A stretch of DNA of 64,000 nt from Nocardioides sp. (GTDB lineage: Bacteria > Actinomycetota > Actinomycetes > Propionibacteriales > Nocardioidaceae), in assembly GCF_030019515.1 (NCBI RefSeq), contig NZ_JASEEQ010000009.1, positions 1 through 64,000 on the forward strand, given 5' to 3'. Numbering within the stretch: the first letter of the stretch is position 1; each line of letters opens with the position of its first letter. Shown one piece after another: positions 8,704 to 17,791 of this stretch. A program made the translations under genes and the position numbers. The notes beneath the pieces were generated by a model. It was not told the DNA's origin. It searched no databases and saw only the letters and a program-made list of their open reading frames with translations.

Positions 8704-9984
8704 TCACTTTCGGGCCGCCGCGGGCTGCGCCGGCCCGGAGCCGGGCGGCGGCATGCCGTTCTCGCCCAGGGGGTCGTCGGTGAGGTCGAGGTGGCCGGAG
8801 GCGCGAAGCGCGATGAGGACGTCGTCGAGTGCCTCCTCGATGCTGCGGCCGGTGGTGTCGACCCGGACGTCTGCGTCGTCCGGGGCCTCGTACGGCGAGG
8901 AGATGCCGGTGAACTCGGGGATCTCACCGCGCCGCGCCTTGGCGTAGAGCCCCTTGCGGTCGCGGCGCTCACACTCCTCGAGTGGCGTTGCGACGTGCAC
9001 CAGGAAGAACGCCCCGCCGGCCTCGCCTACCATCCCGCGGACCTGCTGGCGGGTCTCGTCGAACGGCGCGATCGGGCTGCACACCGCGACCCCGCCGTGG
9101 CGGGAGATCTCCGCAGCGACCCAGCCAATCCGGCGGATGTTGGTCTCCCGGTCCTCCTTGGAGAACGTCAGGCCGGCGGAGAGGTTGCGTCGTACGACGT
9201 CGCCGTCGAGGCTGGTCAGCGTGCGGCTACCGTGCTCGTGGAGCCGGTCCATCAGCGCTCGCGCCAGCGTCGACTTGCCGCTGCCGGACAGACCGGTGAA
9301 GAACACCACCAGGCCCTGGTCGTCGGGGGCGGGGTGGTCGAACGCGACGATCTCGGCGATCTCGGGCGGGTAGTCGCCGGTCGGGTCGTCGGTGACAGCG
9401 ACCAGCGGGTCCTCGCCCGCGTAGTTGGCGGTGACCTGGTGGCCGAGGTCGTGGTCGAGATCCGCGTCCCCGTGGCTGGGCAGCGGGATCGCCACCACGT
9501 CGGCCGCCGGCAGGTGGGCCGCCGCCGCGAGGGTCGCCCGGATCAGTGCTACCGGTGACAGCTCGGGAGTGCCGTGTCCGACCAGCGGCAGCAGCACCAG
9601 CGGGCCGATGCCCGCCAGGACGGCGAGCTGGGCCTCGGTGAGGGCGTCGACGACCGGGACGAACGTGCGCCCGGCGTACAGCTCACGGCTCCGGGCGGGC
9701 GTCAGGTAGCGGTGCCGGAACGGCCCGTACTGGACGTGCGTGAGCGGCTCGATGGTGCCGCGCGGCACCTCTACGATCGCCAGGGGGAGTCCCTCGGGGT
9801 CGACCAGCTCGACCGCACCCGCTGCGCTCGCGGCCGCCGCCACGCCGTCGGGCAGGGTCAGCGTGACCGGGCTGCCGGGCTCGTTGAAGGCCACCGTCGG
9901 GACCAGGGCGCCGCTGACCAGGAGCTCGAGGTCGTCGAGTTCGCGGGGCGTGGGGCAGTACTGCGGGACGGGTGGCATGGACAC
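8704..9984 (-). CDS. cysC: Adenylylsulfate (APS) kinase with an N-terminal sulfurylase/PUA-like domain
   Basis: A 426-residue protein. The C-terminal half is APS kinase, which phosphorylates APS to PAPS: Walker A GLSGSGKST at 231-239, the LDGDVVRRNL motif, the SPIAPFDETR loop, and RKGLYAKARRGEIPEFTG with SPYEAP. The N-terminal 220 residues (HVQYGPFRHRYLTP, PLVGHGTPELSP) resemble a degenerate PUA/sulfurylase-type domain rather than a complete ATP sulfurylase, as in some fused enzymes. GTG start at 9984, with no ribosome site but a CACGAT box six bases upstream; an ATG at 9978 is an alternative. PAPS could feed the sulfotransferase at 19210 or assimilation. Confidence 0.92.
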   Translation of the reverse strand: MSMPPVPQYCPTPRELDDLELLVSGALVPTVAFNEPGSPVTLTLPDGVAAAASAAGAVELVDPEGLPLAIVEVPRGTIEPLTHVQYGPFRHRYLTPARSRELYAGRTFVPVVDALTEAQLAVLAGIGPLVLLPLVGHGTPELSPVALIRATLAAAAHLPAADVVAIPLPSHGDADLDHDLGHQVTANYAGEDPLVAVTDDPTGDYPPEIAEIVAFDHPAPDDQGLVVFFTGLSGSGKSTLARALMDRLHEHGSRTLTSLDGDVVRRNLSAGLTFSKEDRETNIRRIGWVAAEISRHGGVAVCSPIAPFDETRQQVRGMVGEAGGAFFLVHVATPLEECERRDRKGLYAKARRGEIPEFTGISSPYEAPDDADVRVDTTGRSIEEALDDVLIALRASGHLDLTDDPLGENGMPPPGSGPAQPAAARK

Positions 9985-9990
9985 GGGTTC

Positions 9991-9996
9991 ATCGTG
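9991..9996 (-). promoter_or_regulatory. Putative -10 box for leaderless cysC
   Basis: CACGAT on the minus strand, six bases (GAACCC) before the GTG start. It is the same hexamer and spacing as before the BKACE and XRE genes. Confidence 0.4.
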
Positions 9997-10104
9997 CCAT
10001 TCGACGGCCTGCGAGTCGGCGGCGCCGCCTCATGAGCCGGTGCAGCCCGGCAAAATCCGCGGCATCCGTCTCAGGATCGACCGCGTGCGGTCGACATCTT
10101 GGGT

Positions 10105-11085
10105 ATGCGGCCCCGGAGACTCGCGATTGCCCTGAGCGTCGCCGTCGCCTTGTCCGTTGTGGGCTCCGGCGCGGCGGCCGACCCGGACACGCCCTACATC
10201 TACTACCACGACGTCGGCAAGGTCGCGGCGCGCAAGCACCAGCACCAGTGGGCCCTCGGCGCGATCCATGCCCGGCAGTCCTGGAAGACCAGCCGCGGTC
10301 GCGGCGTCACCGTGGCGGTCGTCGACTCCGGGATCGGCCCCACCCGGGAGCTCGACGGGCAGGTCCGGCGCACCGTGAACCTCGCGGGTCCGACCGGGAA
10401 GCGGATCGACCTGCACGACCACGGCACCGCGGTCTCCTGCGTGATCGCAGCCCGCCCGGACCGGCCCGGCTGGAAGGGCGTCACGGGGGTCGCGCCCGAG
10501 GTCGACCTGATGTCGGTGCGCATCTTCGGCGCCTCCGGCATCGCCCCCGCCACCCGGGTCGCCCAAGGCATCCGGTGGGCGGTCGACCACGGCGCCGACA
10601 TCATCAACGCCAGCTTCGAGGACCACGACAAGCCGGTGCTGCGGTTCGCGATCCGCTATGCGCTCCAGCGAGGGGTGATCGTGGTCGCCGGCGCGGGCAA
10701 CGAAGGCGACGTCGGGAGCCCGCCGCAGTATCCGGCGGCCTACCCGGGCGTGATCGCCGTCGGTGCGGTCCGCCCGAACCTCCAGCGGGCGGCGTTCTCG
10801 AACGAGGGGGAGTACGTCGACGTCGTGGCGCCGGGCACCCGCGTCCTCTCCTGCGACCCGTTCGACACGCTGAGCTACTACGAGGGCACGTCCCTCGCGA
10901 CTCCGATGGTGACGGGCGTGGTGGCGCTGATGAAGTCCGCGCGACCACGCCTGACCTCTGCGGCTGCCGAGCGGATCCTGCGCCGTACGGCGCGAGACAT
11001 GGGCAGCCCCGGGCGCGACGACTCCTACGGCTGGGGCCTGGTGGACGCCGAGGCGGCCGTGAAGGAGGCCGGGCGGGGTCGCTGA
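10105..11085 (+). CDS. Secreted subtilisin-like serine protease (S8)
   Basis: 326 residues from the ATG at 10105 (a TTG at 10099 is in frame). A short signal peptide (MRPRRLAIALSVAVALSVVG, then AAADP) is followed by the catalytic domain. Asp74 lies in VAVVDSGIG, His106 in DHGTAV, the oxyanion Asn199 in AGAGNEG, and Ser263 in GTSLATP. The prodomain is very short (about 35 residues). There is no C-terminal membrane anchor, so it is not a mycosin of a type VII system. It points away from cysC and converges on the polysaccharide block. No neighbour suggests its substrate. Confidence 0.88.
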   Translation: MRPRRLAIALSVAVALSVVGSGAAADPDTPYIYYHDVGKVAARKHQHQWALGAIHARQSWKTSRGRGVTVAVVDSGIGPTRELDGQVRRTVNLAGPTGKRIDLHDHGTAVSCVIAARPDRPGWKGVTGVAPEVDLMSVRIFGASGIAPATRVAQGIRWAVDHGADIINASFEDHDKPVLRFAIRYALQRGVIVVAGAGNEGDVGSPPQYPAAYPGVIAVGAVRPNLQRAAFSNEGEYVDVVAPGTRVLSCDPFDTLSYYEGTSLATPMVTGVVALMKSARPRLTSAAAERILRRTARDMGSPGRDDSYGWGLVDAEAAVKEAGRGR

Positions 11086-11137
11086 CGCTCGAGCAGCGAT
11101 CGGGGCGATGCGTCAGGTCCGGTAGGCGCCGGTGCTG

Positions 11138-12097
11138 TCACTCGGTCAGAGCCGCCGCCACGAAGTCCCTGACGGTCTGCTCGAGACTGATGGTGGGGGA
11201 CCATCCGGTACGAGCGCGGAGCAGCCCGGCGTCGCCTCGCACTTCGCGCGGGTCAGTAGGACGGAAGCGGTCCTCGTCGACGATGAGGTCGATAGGGCCG
11301 CGCCCGAGCGCCCGAAGCAGTTCCTCGAGCAACTCCGAGCCCGCGACAGGACGGCCCGAACAGACGTTGAACACCCGGTCGTCACCGAGGTCGCTCTCCA
11401 CCAACAGCCGATAGGCATTCGCAACGTCGCGGACGTCGGTGTAATCCCGGCGGGTCCCGAGGTCGCCGACGACCATCGGTCTCTCGCCGGATGCTTGAAC
11501 ACCGGCAAGCAGGTCCGGCAGAAGAAACCCCGTGGTCTGTCCGGGACCGATGTGGTTGAACGGACGTGCGACCACCATGTCGAGCCCTCGGGCGGCGTAG
11601 TACTCAGCCTGCTTCTCGACGAGGACCTTGCTCACGGCGTACGGCGAGACCGTTCGGGTCCGTCGGTCTTCGTCGATCGGCGTCTGTTCGCGCGTGTCGT
11701 AGACCGCGCCGCTGCTCACGATTAGCACGCGAGTGGGCGATTCGCGCTCCAGCAGCCACTCGCCCATGTGCGTCACCATCGAGCTGTTGACGGTGATGTA
11801 CGTCTGAGGTGCAGCGAACGACGGCGTGAGGGCACTCAATCCGGCAAGGTGGATGACTGCGTCGGGAGCCAGGATCGATGGCCACTCGCGAGTCAGGTCA
11901 GCGCTGACGTAGTCGTCTACAAACTTCCCCACGTGCTCCGTCGGCTGATCGTCATGTCCGATGCCAACGACGGACCAGTCCGCGTCGGTCAAGCTCTGCG
12001 CTACATGCCGTCCCACGAAACCGTTCACACCAGTGATCACTGCACGGCGCTGGGAAGCACGCCTGCTAGGCATGGCGGCTGAGAACCTGGATGTCAT
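11138..12097 (-). CDS. rmd: NAD-dependent epimerase/dehydratase, probable GDP-4-keto-6-deoxymannose reductase
   Basis: A 319-residue short-chain dehydrogenase of the extended type. The Rossmann motif GVNGFVGRH is at 23-31, and the catalytic Ser-Tyr-Lys is seen as VSSGAVYD with SPYAVSK. It follows gmd, whose product GDP-4-keto-6-deoxy-D-mannose it would reduce to GDP-D-rhamnose. GDP-fucose-type or GDP-talose-type reductases are the alternatives. The first ATG (12097) overlaps gmd by 32 bases; a second ATG at 12073 would give an 8-base overlap and still include the whole Rossmann fold. Neither has a good ribosome site. Confidence 0.75.
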   Translation of the reverse strand: MTSRFSAAMPSRRASQRRAVITGVNGFVGRHVAQSLTDADWSVVGIGHDDQPTEHVGKFVDDYVSADLTREWPSILAPDAVIHLAGLSALTPSFAAPQTYITVNSSMVTHMGEWLLERESPTRVLIVSSGAVYDTREQTPIDEDRRTRTVSPYAVSKVLVEKQAEYYAARGLDMVVARPFNHIGPGQTTGFLLPDLLAGVQASGERPMVVGDLGTRRDYTDVRDVANAYRLLVESDLGDDRVFNVCSGRPVAGSELLEELLRALGRGPIDLIVDEDRFRPTDPREVRGDAGLLRARTGWSPTISLEQTVRDFVAAALTE

Positions 12098-13079
12098 GCT
12101 GGACCATCAAGCTCACGAGGCCCGGGAAGTCCACAGTCCGCTCCCAGCCAAGGACCCGCTCTGCCTTCGACGGGTCACCGAGCAGGATGTCGACCTCGGC
12201 TGGACGTCGGAACTGGGGGTCCTGCCGGACGTACGGCTTCCAGTCAGTCTCGCCGATCGCCGCGAACGCGAGGGTCAGGAACTCCTCGATCGAGTGGGTT
12301 TCACCCGTGGCCAAGACGAAGTCATCGGGCTCGTGGTGCTGCAGCATCTGCCACATGCCGCGGACGTAGTCACCGGCATATCCCCAGTCCCGCTTGGGCC
12401 AGAGGTCGCCCAGAGCGAGATGGTCCTGGAGCCCGAGGTGGATGGCAGCCACCGCGTTCGTGATCTTGCGGGTCACGAACTCGAGGCCGCGACGCTCGCC
12501 CTCGTGGTTGAAGAGGATGCCCGTGGACACGAACATCCCGTAGCTCTCTCGGTAGTTGCGCGCGATCCAGTGTGCGTAGAGCTTGGCGACGCCGTAGGGG
12601 CTTCGCGGGTGAAAGAGGGAGTTCTCGTTGTAACCGGCCCCCGGCCGATTGTAGTCCAAGCCTCCGAACATCTCCGAGGTTGATGCCTGGTAGAAGCGAG
12701 TCGAGTCAGAGAGTCCCGACACGCGCACTGCCTCCAACAGGTTCAGAACGCCCTTCGCAGTGATATCTGCGGTGAGCTGAGGGTTACGGAATGAGTAGCC
12801 CACATGGCTGATTGCACCGAGGTTGTAGATCTCGTGCGGCTGCGAGGTGGCCACAGCGTGAATCAGGGAGGTCTGGTCTGTGAGGTCGGCCTCGATCAGC
12901 CGAACGAACGGGAACTCCCGCTCGAGGGCCTCCCTGCGTGCGTTCCGCTGGCCGCGTATCAGGCCGAAGACCTCGTATCCCTTGCTGTGCAGCAACTCGG
13001 CCAGGTGCCCGCCGTCCTGTCCGGTGACACCGGTCACCAGAGCCCGTCGGGCCGTGTCCGTCACTTCGGGGCCTCTCAT
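12066..13079 (-). CDS. gmd: GDP-mannose 4,6-dehydratase (first copy)
   Basis: 337 residues from the ATG at 13079, which has a GGAAGGGA ribosome site; the frame extends upstream to 13151 without support. It converts GDP-mannose to GDP-4-keto-6-deoxymannose. The NAD motif GVTGQDGGHLAE is near 17-28. The full catalytic set is present: Thr134 and Glu136 in ASTSEMFG, and Tyr162/Lys166 in SPYGVAKL. It is the intact counterpart of the second gmd at 29980. It forms an operon with the reductase downstream. Confidence 0.94.
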   Translation of the reverse strand: MRGPEVTDTARRALVTGVTGQDGGHLAELLHSKGYEVFGLIRGQRNARREALEREFPFVRLIEADLTDQTSLIHAVATSQPHEIYNLGAISHVGYSFRNPQLTADITAKGVLNLLEAVRVSGLSDSTRFYQASTSEMFGGLDYNRPGAGYNENSLFHPRSPYGVAKLYAHWIARNYRESYGMFVSTGILFNHEGERRGLEFVTRKITNAVAAIHLGLQDHLALGDLWPKRDWGYAGDYVRGMWQMLQHHEPDDFVLATGETHSIEEFLTLAFAAIGETDWKPYVRQDPQFRRPAEVDILLGDPSKAERVLGWERTVDFPGLVSLMVQHDIQVLSRHA

Positions 13080-13365
13080 TGTCCCTTCCGAGCACGCGCT
13101 GATGAGCAGTCTGATCGCGTGCCGCCCGATGATAGCCCGGTCAGCTCCCACGGCTAGGTGCCGTCCCTTCGGGGCCGGTCAGAAGGCCAGCACGGCAACC
13201 GATCGCGTCGACCCAACTGTGGTCCTGGAGCGGCGTCACGTGGCTGCGGTCGACCAAGGCTCAGCTTTGCGAGCTCAAGCTGGCCGGCAACACCGGCGGT
13301 AGGATCCCGGCGAGCGCAGCGCACTTGCCTTCCCAGAAGAAGCTAGTTAGTCAGAGGAGCGAACC

Positions 13366-16300
13366 ATGACGACGCCCCCAGCAAGTCATCCAACAAACCC
13401 TGTGGATGACGTCGTCACTGCGCTCGCGTCGGGGGCGGATTCAGCCACGGCAACTGACGTCGAAGCGCAAACACGCGATCTTCGTGACCGTCTTTGGCAA
13501 GCCAAACTGGGTGAGGCACACGCAGAGCGTCGACTTGCCTCATCCCAAGCGTCGGGCGCTTCGGCCGCGGTGCCCGCCGTCCAGCTCGGCGATACTCATG
13601 CAGACACGGAAGATCTCCGAGCGCAATTGGCCAGCGCAGTTCATGCGCGTACGGTTTCCGAGTCTCAGATGCGTGAGTTGGAAACAGCAGTTGATGTCCT
13701 TCAGGAACACATCCGACACCTCGGAAGGCAGATCGAAGCCGCGTACGCGGACAATCGAGCGTTGCGTGAATCGAAGGCGATGCGGCTCGGCGTCGCAGTC
13801 AGACGGGTCGTTCACCCCCTCCGATCACGGCGGAGTGGACGAGTCTCTTCCACCACCGATGCGGCGGTGCCACCGACATTGGAGGCCGAGGATTCGCAGG
13901 TACAACAGTTGACGTCTACGCAGCAGGCGTTGCCTGAGACCTTGGGACTGTTGCCTGAGGCCCAGGCCCTGTTGCCTGAAGCCCAGGCGCTGTTGCCTGA
14001 GGTCCCGGACCTAGAGGAACTCTATCTCAGCGCCACCCGTGAGGGCGCCCCGTGGTGGTTCCCAGCTTTGGACGCCGAGGCTGATATCTCGCCAAGTGAC
14101 GCCGACTCGCTCCTCGCTCAGTTGAACTCTGCTCGTACAAGCAAGAATGGGCCACAGCCTGCTGTGGCGGCCTTTCGAGAGCTCCTTGTCAAGGAAGGGC
14201 TCTGGGACCCCAGCTTGCGCATGGCGGTTGCTGAAGCGGAAGCGGCCGCTCTCATCACCGGGCGACGCAATATCGATCGTCCGGGGGGCGGAGACGTGGT
14301 CATCGATGTGCGCTGTCTGCAAGATCCCGCCTACCGCACTCGCGGTGTCGGCAGGCACGCCCGATGTGTGCTTTCAGAAATGCGCTCGGTCCTTGCTGAG
14401 ACGCGGCTCGTGGGCCTACTTGACCCCGACCTGCCCCCGCTCGGGCCGGACGCGCAAGAACTACTCGACGCGACTGCCTCGCGGGCATCCGACCTGGACA
14501 TCGCGAGGGTGAGCGGGTTCGTGCAACTCTCCCCCATGACTGCTGATGTAGGTCCTGTGGCACCGCTGCTGGCCTCGAACCGTATCCATTGCATCGCGAT
14601 CATTTACGACTTCATACCCCACGATCGACCCGCCGCATATCTTCGGAGTGACAGCGCCCGCCTCAGTTACGCAGCGCGACTTCTCGCCCTGAGTCGCTAC
14701 GATTTGGGCATTGCGATTTCTTCGGCTACCTCCGATGAGGCAGCTGCGTTGCTCGACTGGTCGCCGGAGCGGTTGCTTGTAAGCGGCGTTGCCGACCCGT
14801 TGGCGTCCTTCGCAGTCAGTGCCTCCGCGACCCCACCTGCCGATGACTTTATCTTGGCTCCGACGGGAGGAGACCCTCGCAAGAATCTTTTGGCGGCGGT
14901 GGCCGGTTTCGCCCGCTGCAAGGAACTCAGGCAGACGCAAATGCGGCTGGTCGTGGTGGGTGGCTTGAGCAGGGAACTGACGCAAGAACTGGAGTCCTTC
15001 GCAGAGCAGGCCAAGTTGTCTGCCGGTGATGTCACTGTCCTTTCAGGAGTTGGCGATACTGAACTGGCCAACCTCTACGCCTTTGCCTCGGTGGTCGTGG
15101 TGCCGTCGTTCTGCGAGGGATTCTCCATCCCTGTGGCCGAGGGTGTCTTGCGCGGCACGCCGGTGGTGGCCTCTGACATCCCGGCCCATCGTGAATTGCT
15201 GGGAGATGGATGGTGGCTAGTGCCGCCCACCGATATCGAGGCAATCGGCCGAGCCATGTTACGAGCAGCTTTGGCTCCTGGTGACATGAGCACCGAGCAG
15301 TGCACGTCGATTTCGAATCTCGCTAGTCCGGCGGCTGTTCGTGAGAGGCTGCGAGCGGTGTTCGAGCGGCTCAAAGGTGAGGATGATTCCTCCCCTGCGC
15401 CACCAGTTTTGCTGCGTCCCGCAAAGCCCAAGCTGGCTATTCTCAGCCCGTTTCCGCCCCAGCATTCAGGTGTAGCCGATTACACCGCATTTACAGCCCG
15501 GTACTTAGCCGAACATGCCGATGTCACGATTTTCTCGGAAACAAAGGATGCGAAGCCGCCGACTGGTGTCCACGTGGAGCCGCTGTCGGCGCAACCATAT
15601 CTCGACCGAAGTTTCGATGCCGTGCTGTCCGTAATCGGTAACAGTCACTTCCACATCCCGATGATCGAGTATTTGCAACAATACGGAGGCGCCTGTATAG
15701 CGCACGATAACCGAATGCTTGATCTGTACGCGTGGTGGAAGGGTAATGACGCTACCGCCCGCCTGCTCTCTCGGGCTGATCGCCCTATCTTTGGAGAGGA
15801 GATCCCGGGCTTCCTTGCTGACTTGGACACGCTGCCAGACCTCGCGTTCGGTGACATTGTGCGCTGGGCTGACCCGCTGATCGTGCACGCCCATGGCCTG
15901 GCGGCCCGTTTGCATGAGGAGCGGGGGGTCACCCCCATAGTCGTGCCATTTGTTCCGTACAACCTGCCGCCAAGCCGAGGCATTGGCACCCGTGAGCAGG
16001 CGCGGCGTCAAGTTGGCTTCACGGAGGGACGGTGTCACGTGGCGACGTTCGGCCACGTCGACATTCGCTACAAGGGAGTGGACTTGGTGTTGGCCGCAGC
16101 GGGATGGTGCAAGATGTGGGGCCTGAACTTGGAGCTGCACTTTGTCGGCTCGGTGCCTGAGCACACGCGCCTCCAGCTTCTCGGCGCGGCACGGGAAGTT
16201 GGCATGGACGGAAGACTTCATATGCATGGACGCGTGGACCCTGGAACGCTCTCAACCATGTTGGCCGCGGTCGACGCCGCCGTTCAACTCAGGACGAGCA

Positions 16301-16581
16301 GCGTCCTTTCCCTGAGTGGAGCGTTGGCTGATTGCATCGCCTTCGGCATCCCAACGGTCGCCACCGAGGAGCTGGCGATAGAGATGTCCGCTCCTGCATT
16401 CGTTCGCGCCGTTTCCAGCAAAGCCACGCCACTCATCGTCGCGGAGGCGATCGCCGAGGTGGTGGCTGACGGCCGTTCGGACAGCCTCGAGCAGCAACGA
16501 GTGATGTACCTCAAGGAACGCAGCGGAGAGGCGTACGCCGCTGGCCTGATGTCGGCACTCGGCCTGGGGCCTGAGCGATGA
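13366..16581 (+). CDS. Large two-module glycosyltransferase with coiled-coil N-terminus
   Basis: 1071 residues. About 30-140 is an alpha-helical coiled-coil rich in Glu/Arg/Ala, followed by a basic segment and a LLPEAQA repeat (about 195-215). Residues about 305-665 form a GT4-type transferase: DVRCLQDPAYRTRGVGRHAR, the donor-site segments APTGGDPRKN and VVVPSFCEGFSIPVAEG. A second GT4-like module (about 685-1065) starts KLAILSPFPPQHSGVADY and contains FGHVDIRYKGVD. Two active sites in one chain suggest stepwise addition of two sugars. The ribosome site GAGGAG precedes the ATG. Codon use is less GC-biased than in flanking genes, suggesting acquisition. The next gene overlaps by 4 bases. Confidence 0.88.
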   Translation: MTTPPASHPTNPVDDVVTALASGADSATATDVEAQTRDLRDRLWQAKLGEAHAERRLASSQASGASAAVPAVQLGDTHADTEDLRAQLASAVHARTVSESQMRELETAVDVLQEHIRHLGRQIEAAYADNRALRESKAMRLGVAVRRVVHPLRSRRSGRVSSTTDAAVPPTLEAEDSQVQQLTSTQQALPETLGLLPEAQALLPEAQALLPEVPDLEELYLSATREGAPWWFPALDAEADISPSDADSLLAQLNSARTSKNGPQPAVAAFRELLVKEGLWDPSLRMAVAEAEAAALITGRRNIDRPGGGDVVIDVRCLQDPAYRTRGVGRHARCVLSEMRSVLAETRLVGLLDPDLPPLGPDAQELLDATASRASDLDIARVSGFVQLSPMTADVGPVAPLLASNRIHCIAIIYDFIPHDRPAAYLRSDSARLSYAARLLALSRYDLGIAISSATSDEAAALLDWSPERLLVSGVADPLASFAVSASATPPADDFILAPTGGDPRKNLLAAVAGFARCKELRQTQMRLVVVGGLSRELTQELESFAEQAKLSAGDVTVLSGVGDTELANLYAFASVVVVPSFCEGFSIPVAEGVLRGTPVVASDIPAHRELLGDGWWLVPPTDIEAIGRAMLRAALAPGDMSTEQCTSISNLASPAAVRERLRAVFERLKGEDDSSPAPPVLLRPAKPKLAILSPFPPQHSGVADYTAFTARYLAEHADVTIFSETKDAKPPTGVHVEPLSAQPYLDRSFDAVLSVIGNSHFHIPMIEYLQQYGGACIAHDNRMLDLYAWWKGNDATARLLSRADRPIFGEEIPGFLADLDTLPDLAFGDIVRWADPLIVHAHGLAARLHEERGVTPIVVPFVPYNLPPSRGIGTREQARRQVGFTEGRCHVATFGHVDIRYKGVDLVLAAAGWCKMWGLNLELHFVGSVPEHTRLQLLGAAREVGMDGRLHMHGRVDPGTLSTMLAAVDAAVQLRTSSVLSLSGALADCIAFGIPTVATEELAIEMSAPAFVRAVSSKATPLIVAEAIAEVVADGRSDSLEQQRVMYLKERSGEAYAAGLMSALGLGPER
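13948..14010 (+). repeat. 21-bp in-frame tandem repeat in the glycosyltransferase gene
   Basis: Two near-identical 21-base units (CTGTTGCCTGAGGCCCAGGC type, 13948-13968 and 13969-13989) and a third that diverges after 13 bases. They encode LLPEAQA-LLPEAQA-LLPEVPD in the linker between coiled-coil and first GT module. An earlier degenerate unit lies just upstream. Confidence 0.85.
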
Positions 16582-17777
16582 TTAGTCCACGTGTTCTCGT
16601 AGACCTAAGCCAGTTCATTGCGTTTCCCGCTGCCTCGGGCGTCCAAAGAGTTCTTTTGCATGTGCTTGAAGGGCTCAGACGGAGCCCCCTCGACGCATAT
16701 GTAGGCGTGCTACGCGGAGAATGCGTTGACGTCGTCCACCTCGACGCTGCCGCGAGCGCTATCGGCGAAGTCTTCGCAGCCCCCCGACCCCTTGATGGAC
16801 GACGCGCACTCGTGAACTCGCGATTCAGGGAAGCGAAATTGTTTGACTGCCGACCGGGTGAGATCGACCTCCTCTTCGACGCCTATTTCCTCCCGGAGCC
16901 AACTTACGTCCCCCAAATATTGGCCGTCGCAGAAGCGCTGCGCGATCGTGCGATCATCCCGGTTCTATTGCTCGCATACGACATCATCCCCATTTCGGAA
17001 CCTTGGCTCTTGCATGGTCGACACCAAATGCGCACGGACGGCTACTTCAGGCTGTTAGCTTCGGCTGAGAACGTCGCATACATCAGTGCCCAGGTGGGCC
17101 GTGACATCGAGACCAGATTGAGGCGCGGCGCCGTAACCAATGGCGTAATCCTGCCGCTGGGCGCCGATGGCCTTGGACGCACTCGCCAGCGCCAGGCGCC
17201 CTTGCAGCCGATGTTCGTGACCATCGGGACCGTTGAACCGCGCAAGAACATCCCTATGCTTCTCGAAGCCATGCGCACGCTATGGGCTGGGGGCGGGCAG
17301 CACCGGTTGACGTTGATCGGGGCTCCGGGGCGGGAGGGGGACGCATTCCTCGATGAGTTTCGGAAGATCGCGGCTACTGACAGTCGCGTCACGTGGTTCG
17401 AGGCTGGTGACGACGATCTGGTTAAGCGGACAGTTGAGGGAGCTACTGCGCTTGTCTTCGCCAGCGAGCACGAGGGGTTCGGACTGCCGCCACTCGAGGC
17501 GCTCTCCCTTGGGGTGCCGGTCATTGCGGCCGCGCAGCTGCCAGCGTTGGAGGGACTGTCGGCCGGGGGCCAGGTCAGGCTTCCAGAGATGACGCCACAG
17601 GCTCTGGCAGAGGCGTTGACAGACATCGCCGTGCCCCGCGTCAATCGGGCGCTGCGCCGACAGATCGACTCGTTGGACCTCCCCGTATGGCGCGACTTCT
17701 ACGAAGCCATGAGCTCTTGGGTCGCCAACACAATCCACCAGGCACCAGTCGAGGCGGCGCTTTGCCGTCGCCAGTGA
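16578..17777 (+). CDS. Glycosyltransferase, GT4 family
   Basis: 399 residues. N-terminal acceptor half (VLVDLSQFIAFPAASGVQRV) and C-terminal donor half with TIGTVEPRKNIPMLLEA and the nucleotide-sugar motif FASEHEGFGLPPLEALSLG (glutamate-containing EGFGLPPLE). Similar proteins transfer mannose or rhamnose in O-antigen and exopolysaccharide pathways; donor and linkage cannot be assigned. The ATG overlaps the preceding stop by 4 bases, so it is coupled to the two-module transferase. Confidence 0.88.
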   Translation: MISPRVLVDLSQFIAFPAASGVQRVLLHVLEGLRRSPLDAYVGVLRGECVDVVHLDAAASAIGEVFAAPRPLDGRRALVNSRFREAKLFDCRPGEIDLLFDAYFLPEPTYVPQILAVAEALRDRAIIPVLLLAYDIIPISEPWLLHGRHQMRTDGYFRLLASAENVAYISAQVGRDIETRLRRGAVTNGVILPLGADGLGRTRQRQAPLQPMFVTIGTVEPRKNIPMLLEAMRTLWAGGGQHRLTLIGAPGREGDAFLDEFRKIAATDSRVTWFEAGDDDLVKRTVEGATALVFASEHEGFGLPPLEALSLGVPVIAAAQLPALEGLSAGGQVRLPEMTPQALAEALTDIAVPRVNRALRRQIDSLDLPVWRDFYEAMSSWVANTIHQAPVEAALCRRQ

Positions 17778-17791
17778 GAGATGAGGAAGCC

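Noticed and set aside
10105..11085. Subtilase as a type VII secretion mycosin
   Set aside because: There is no C-terminal membrane helix and no ESX gene nearby.
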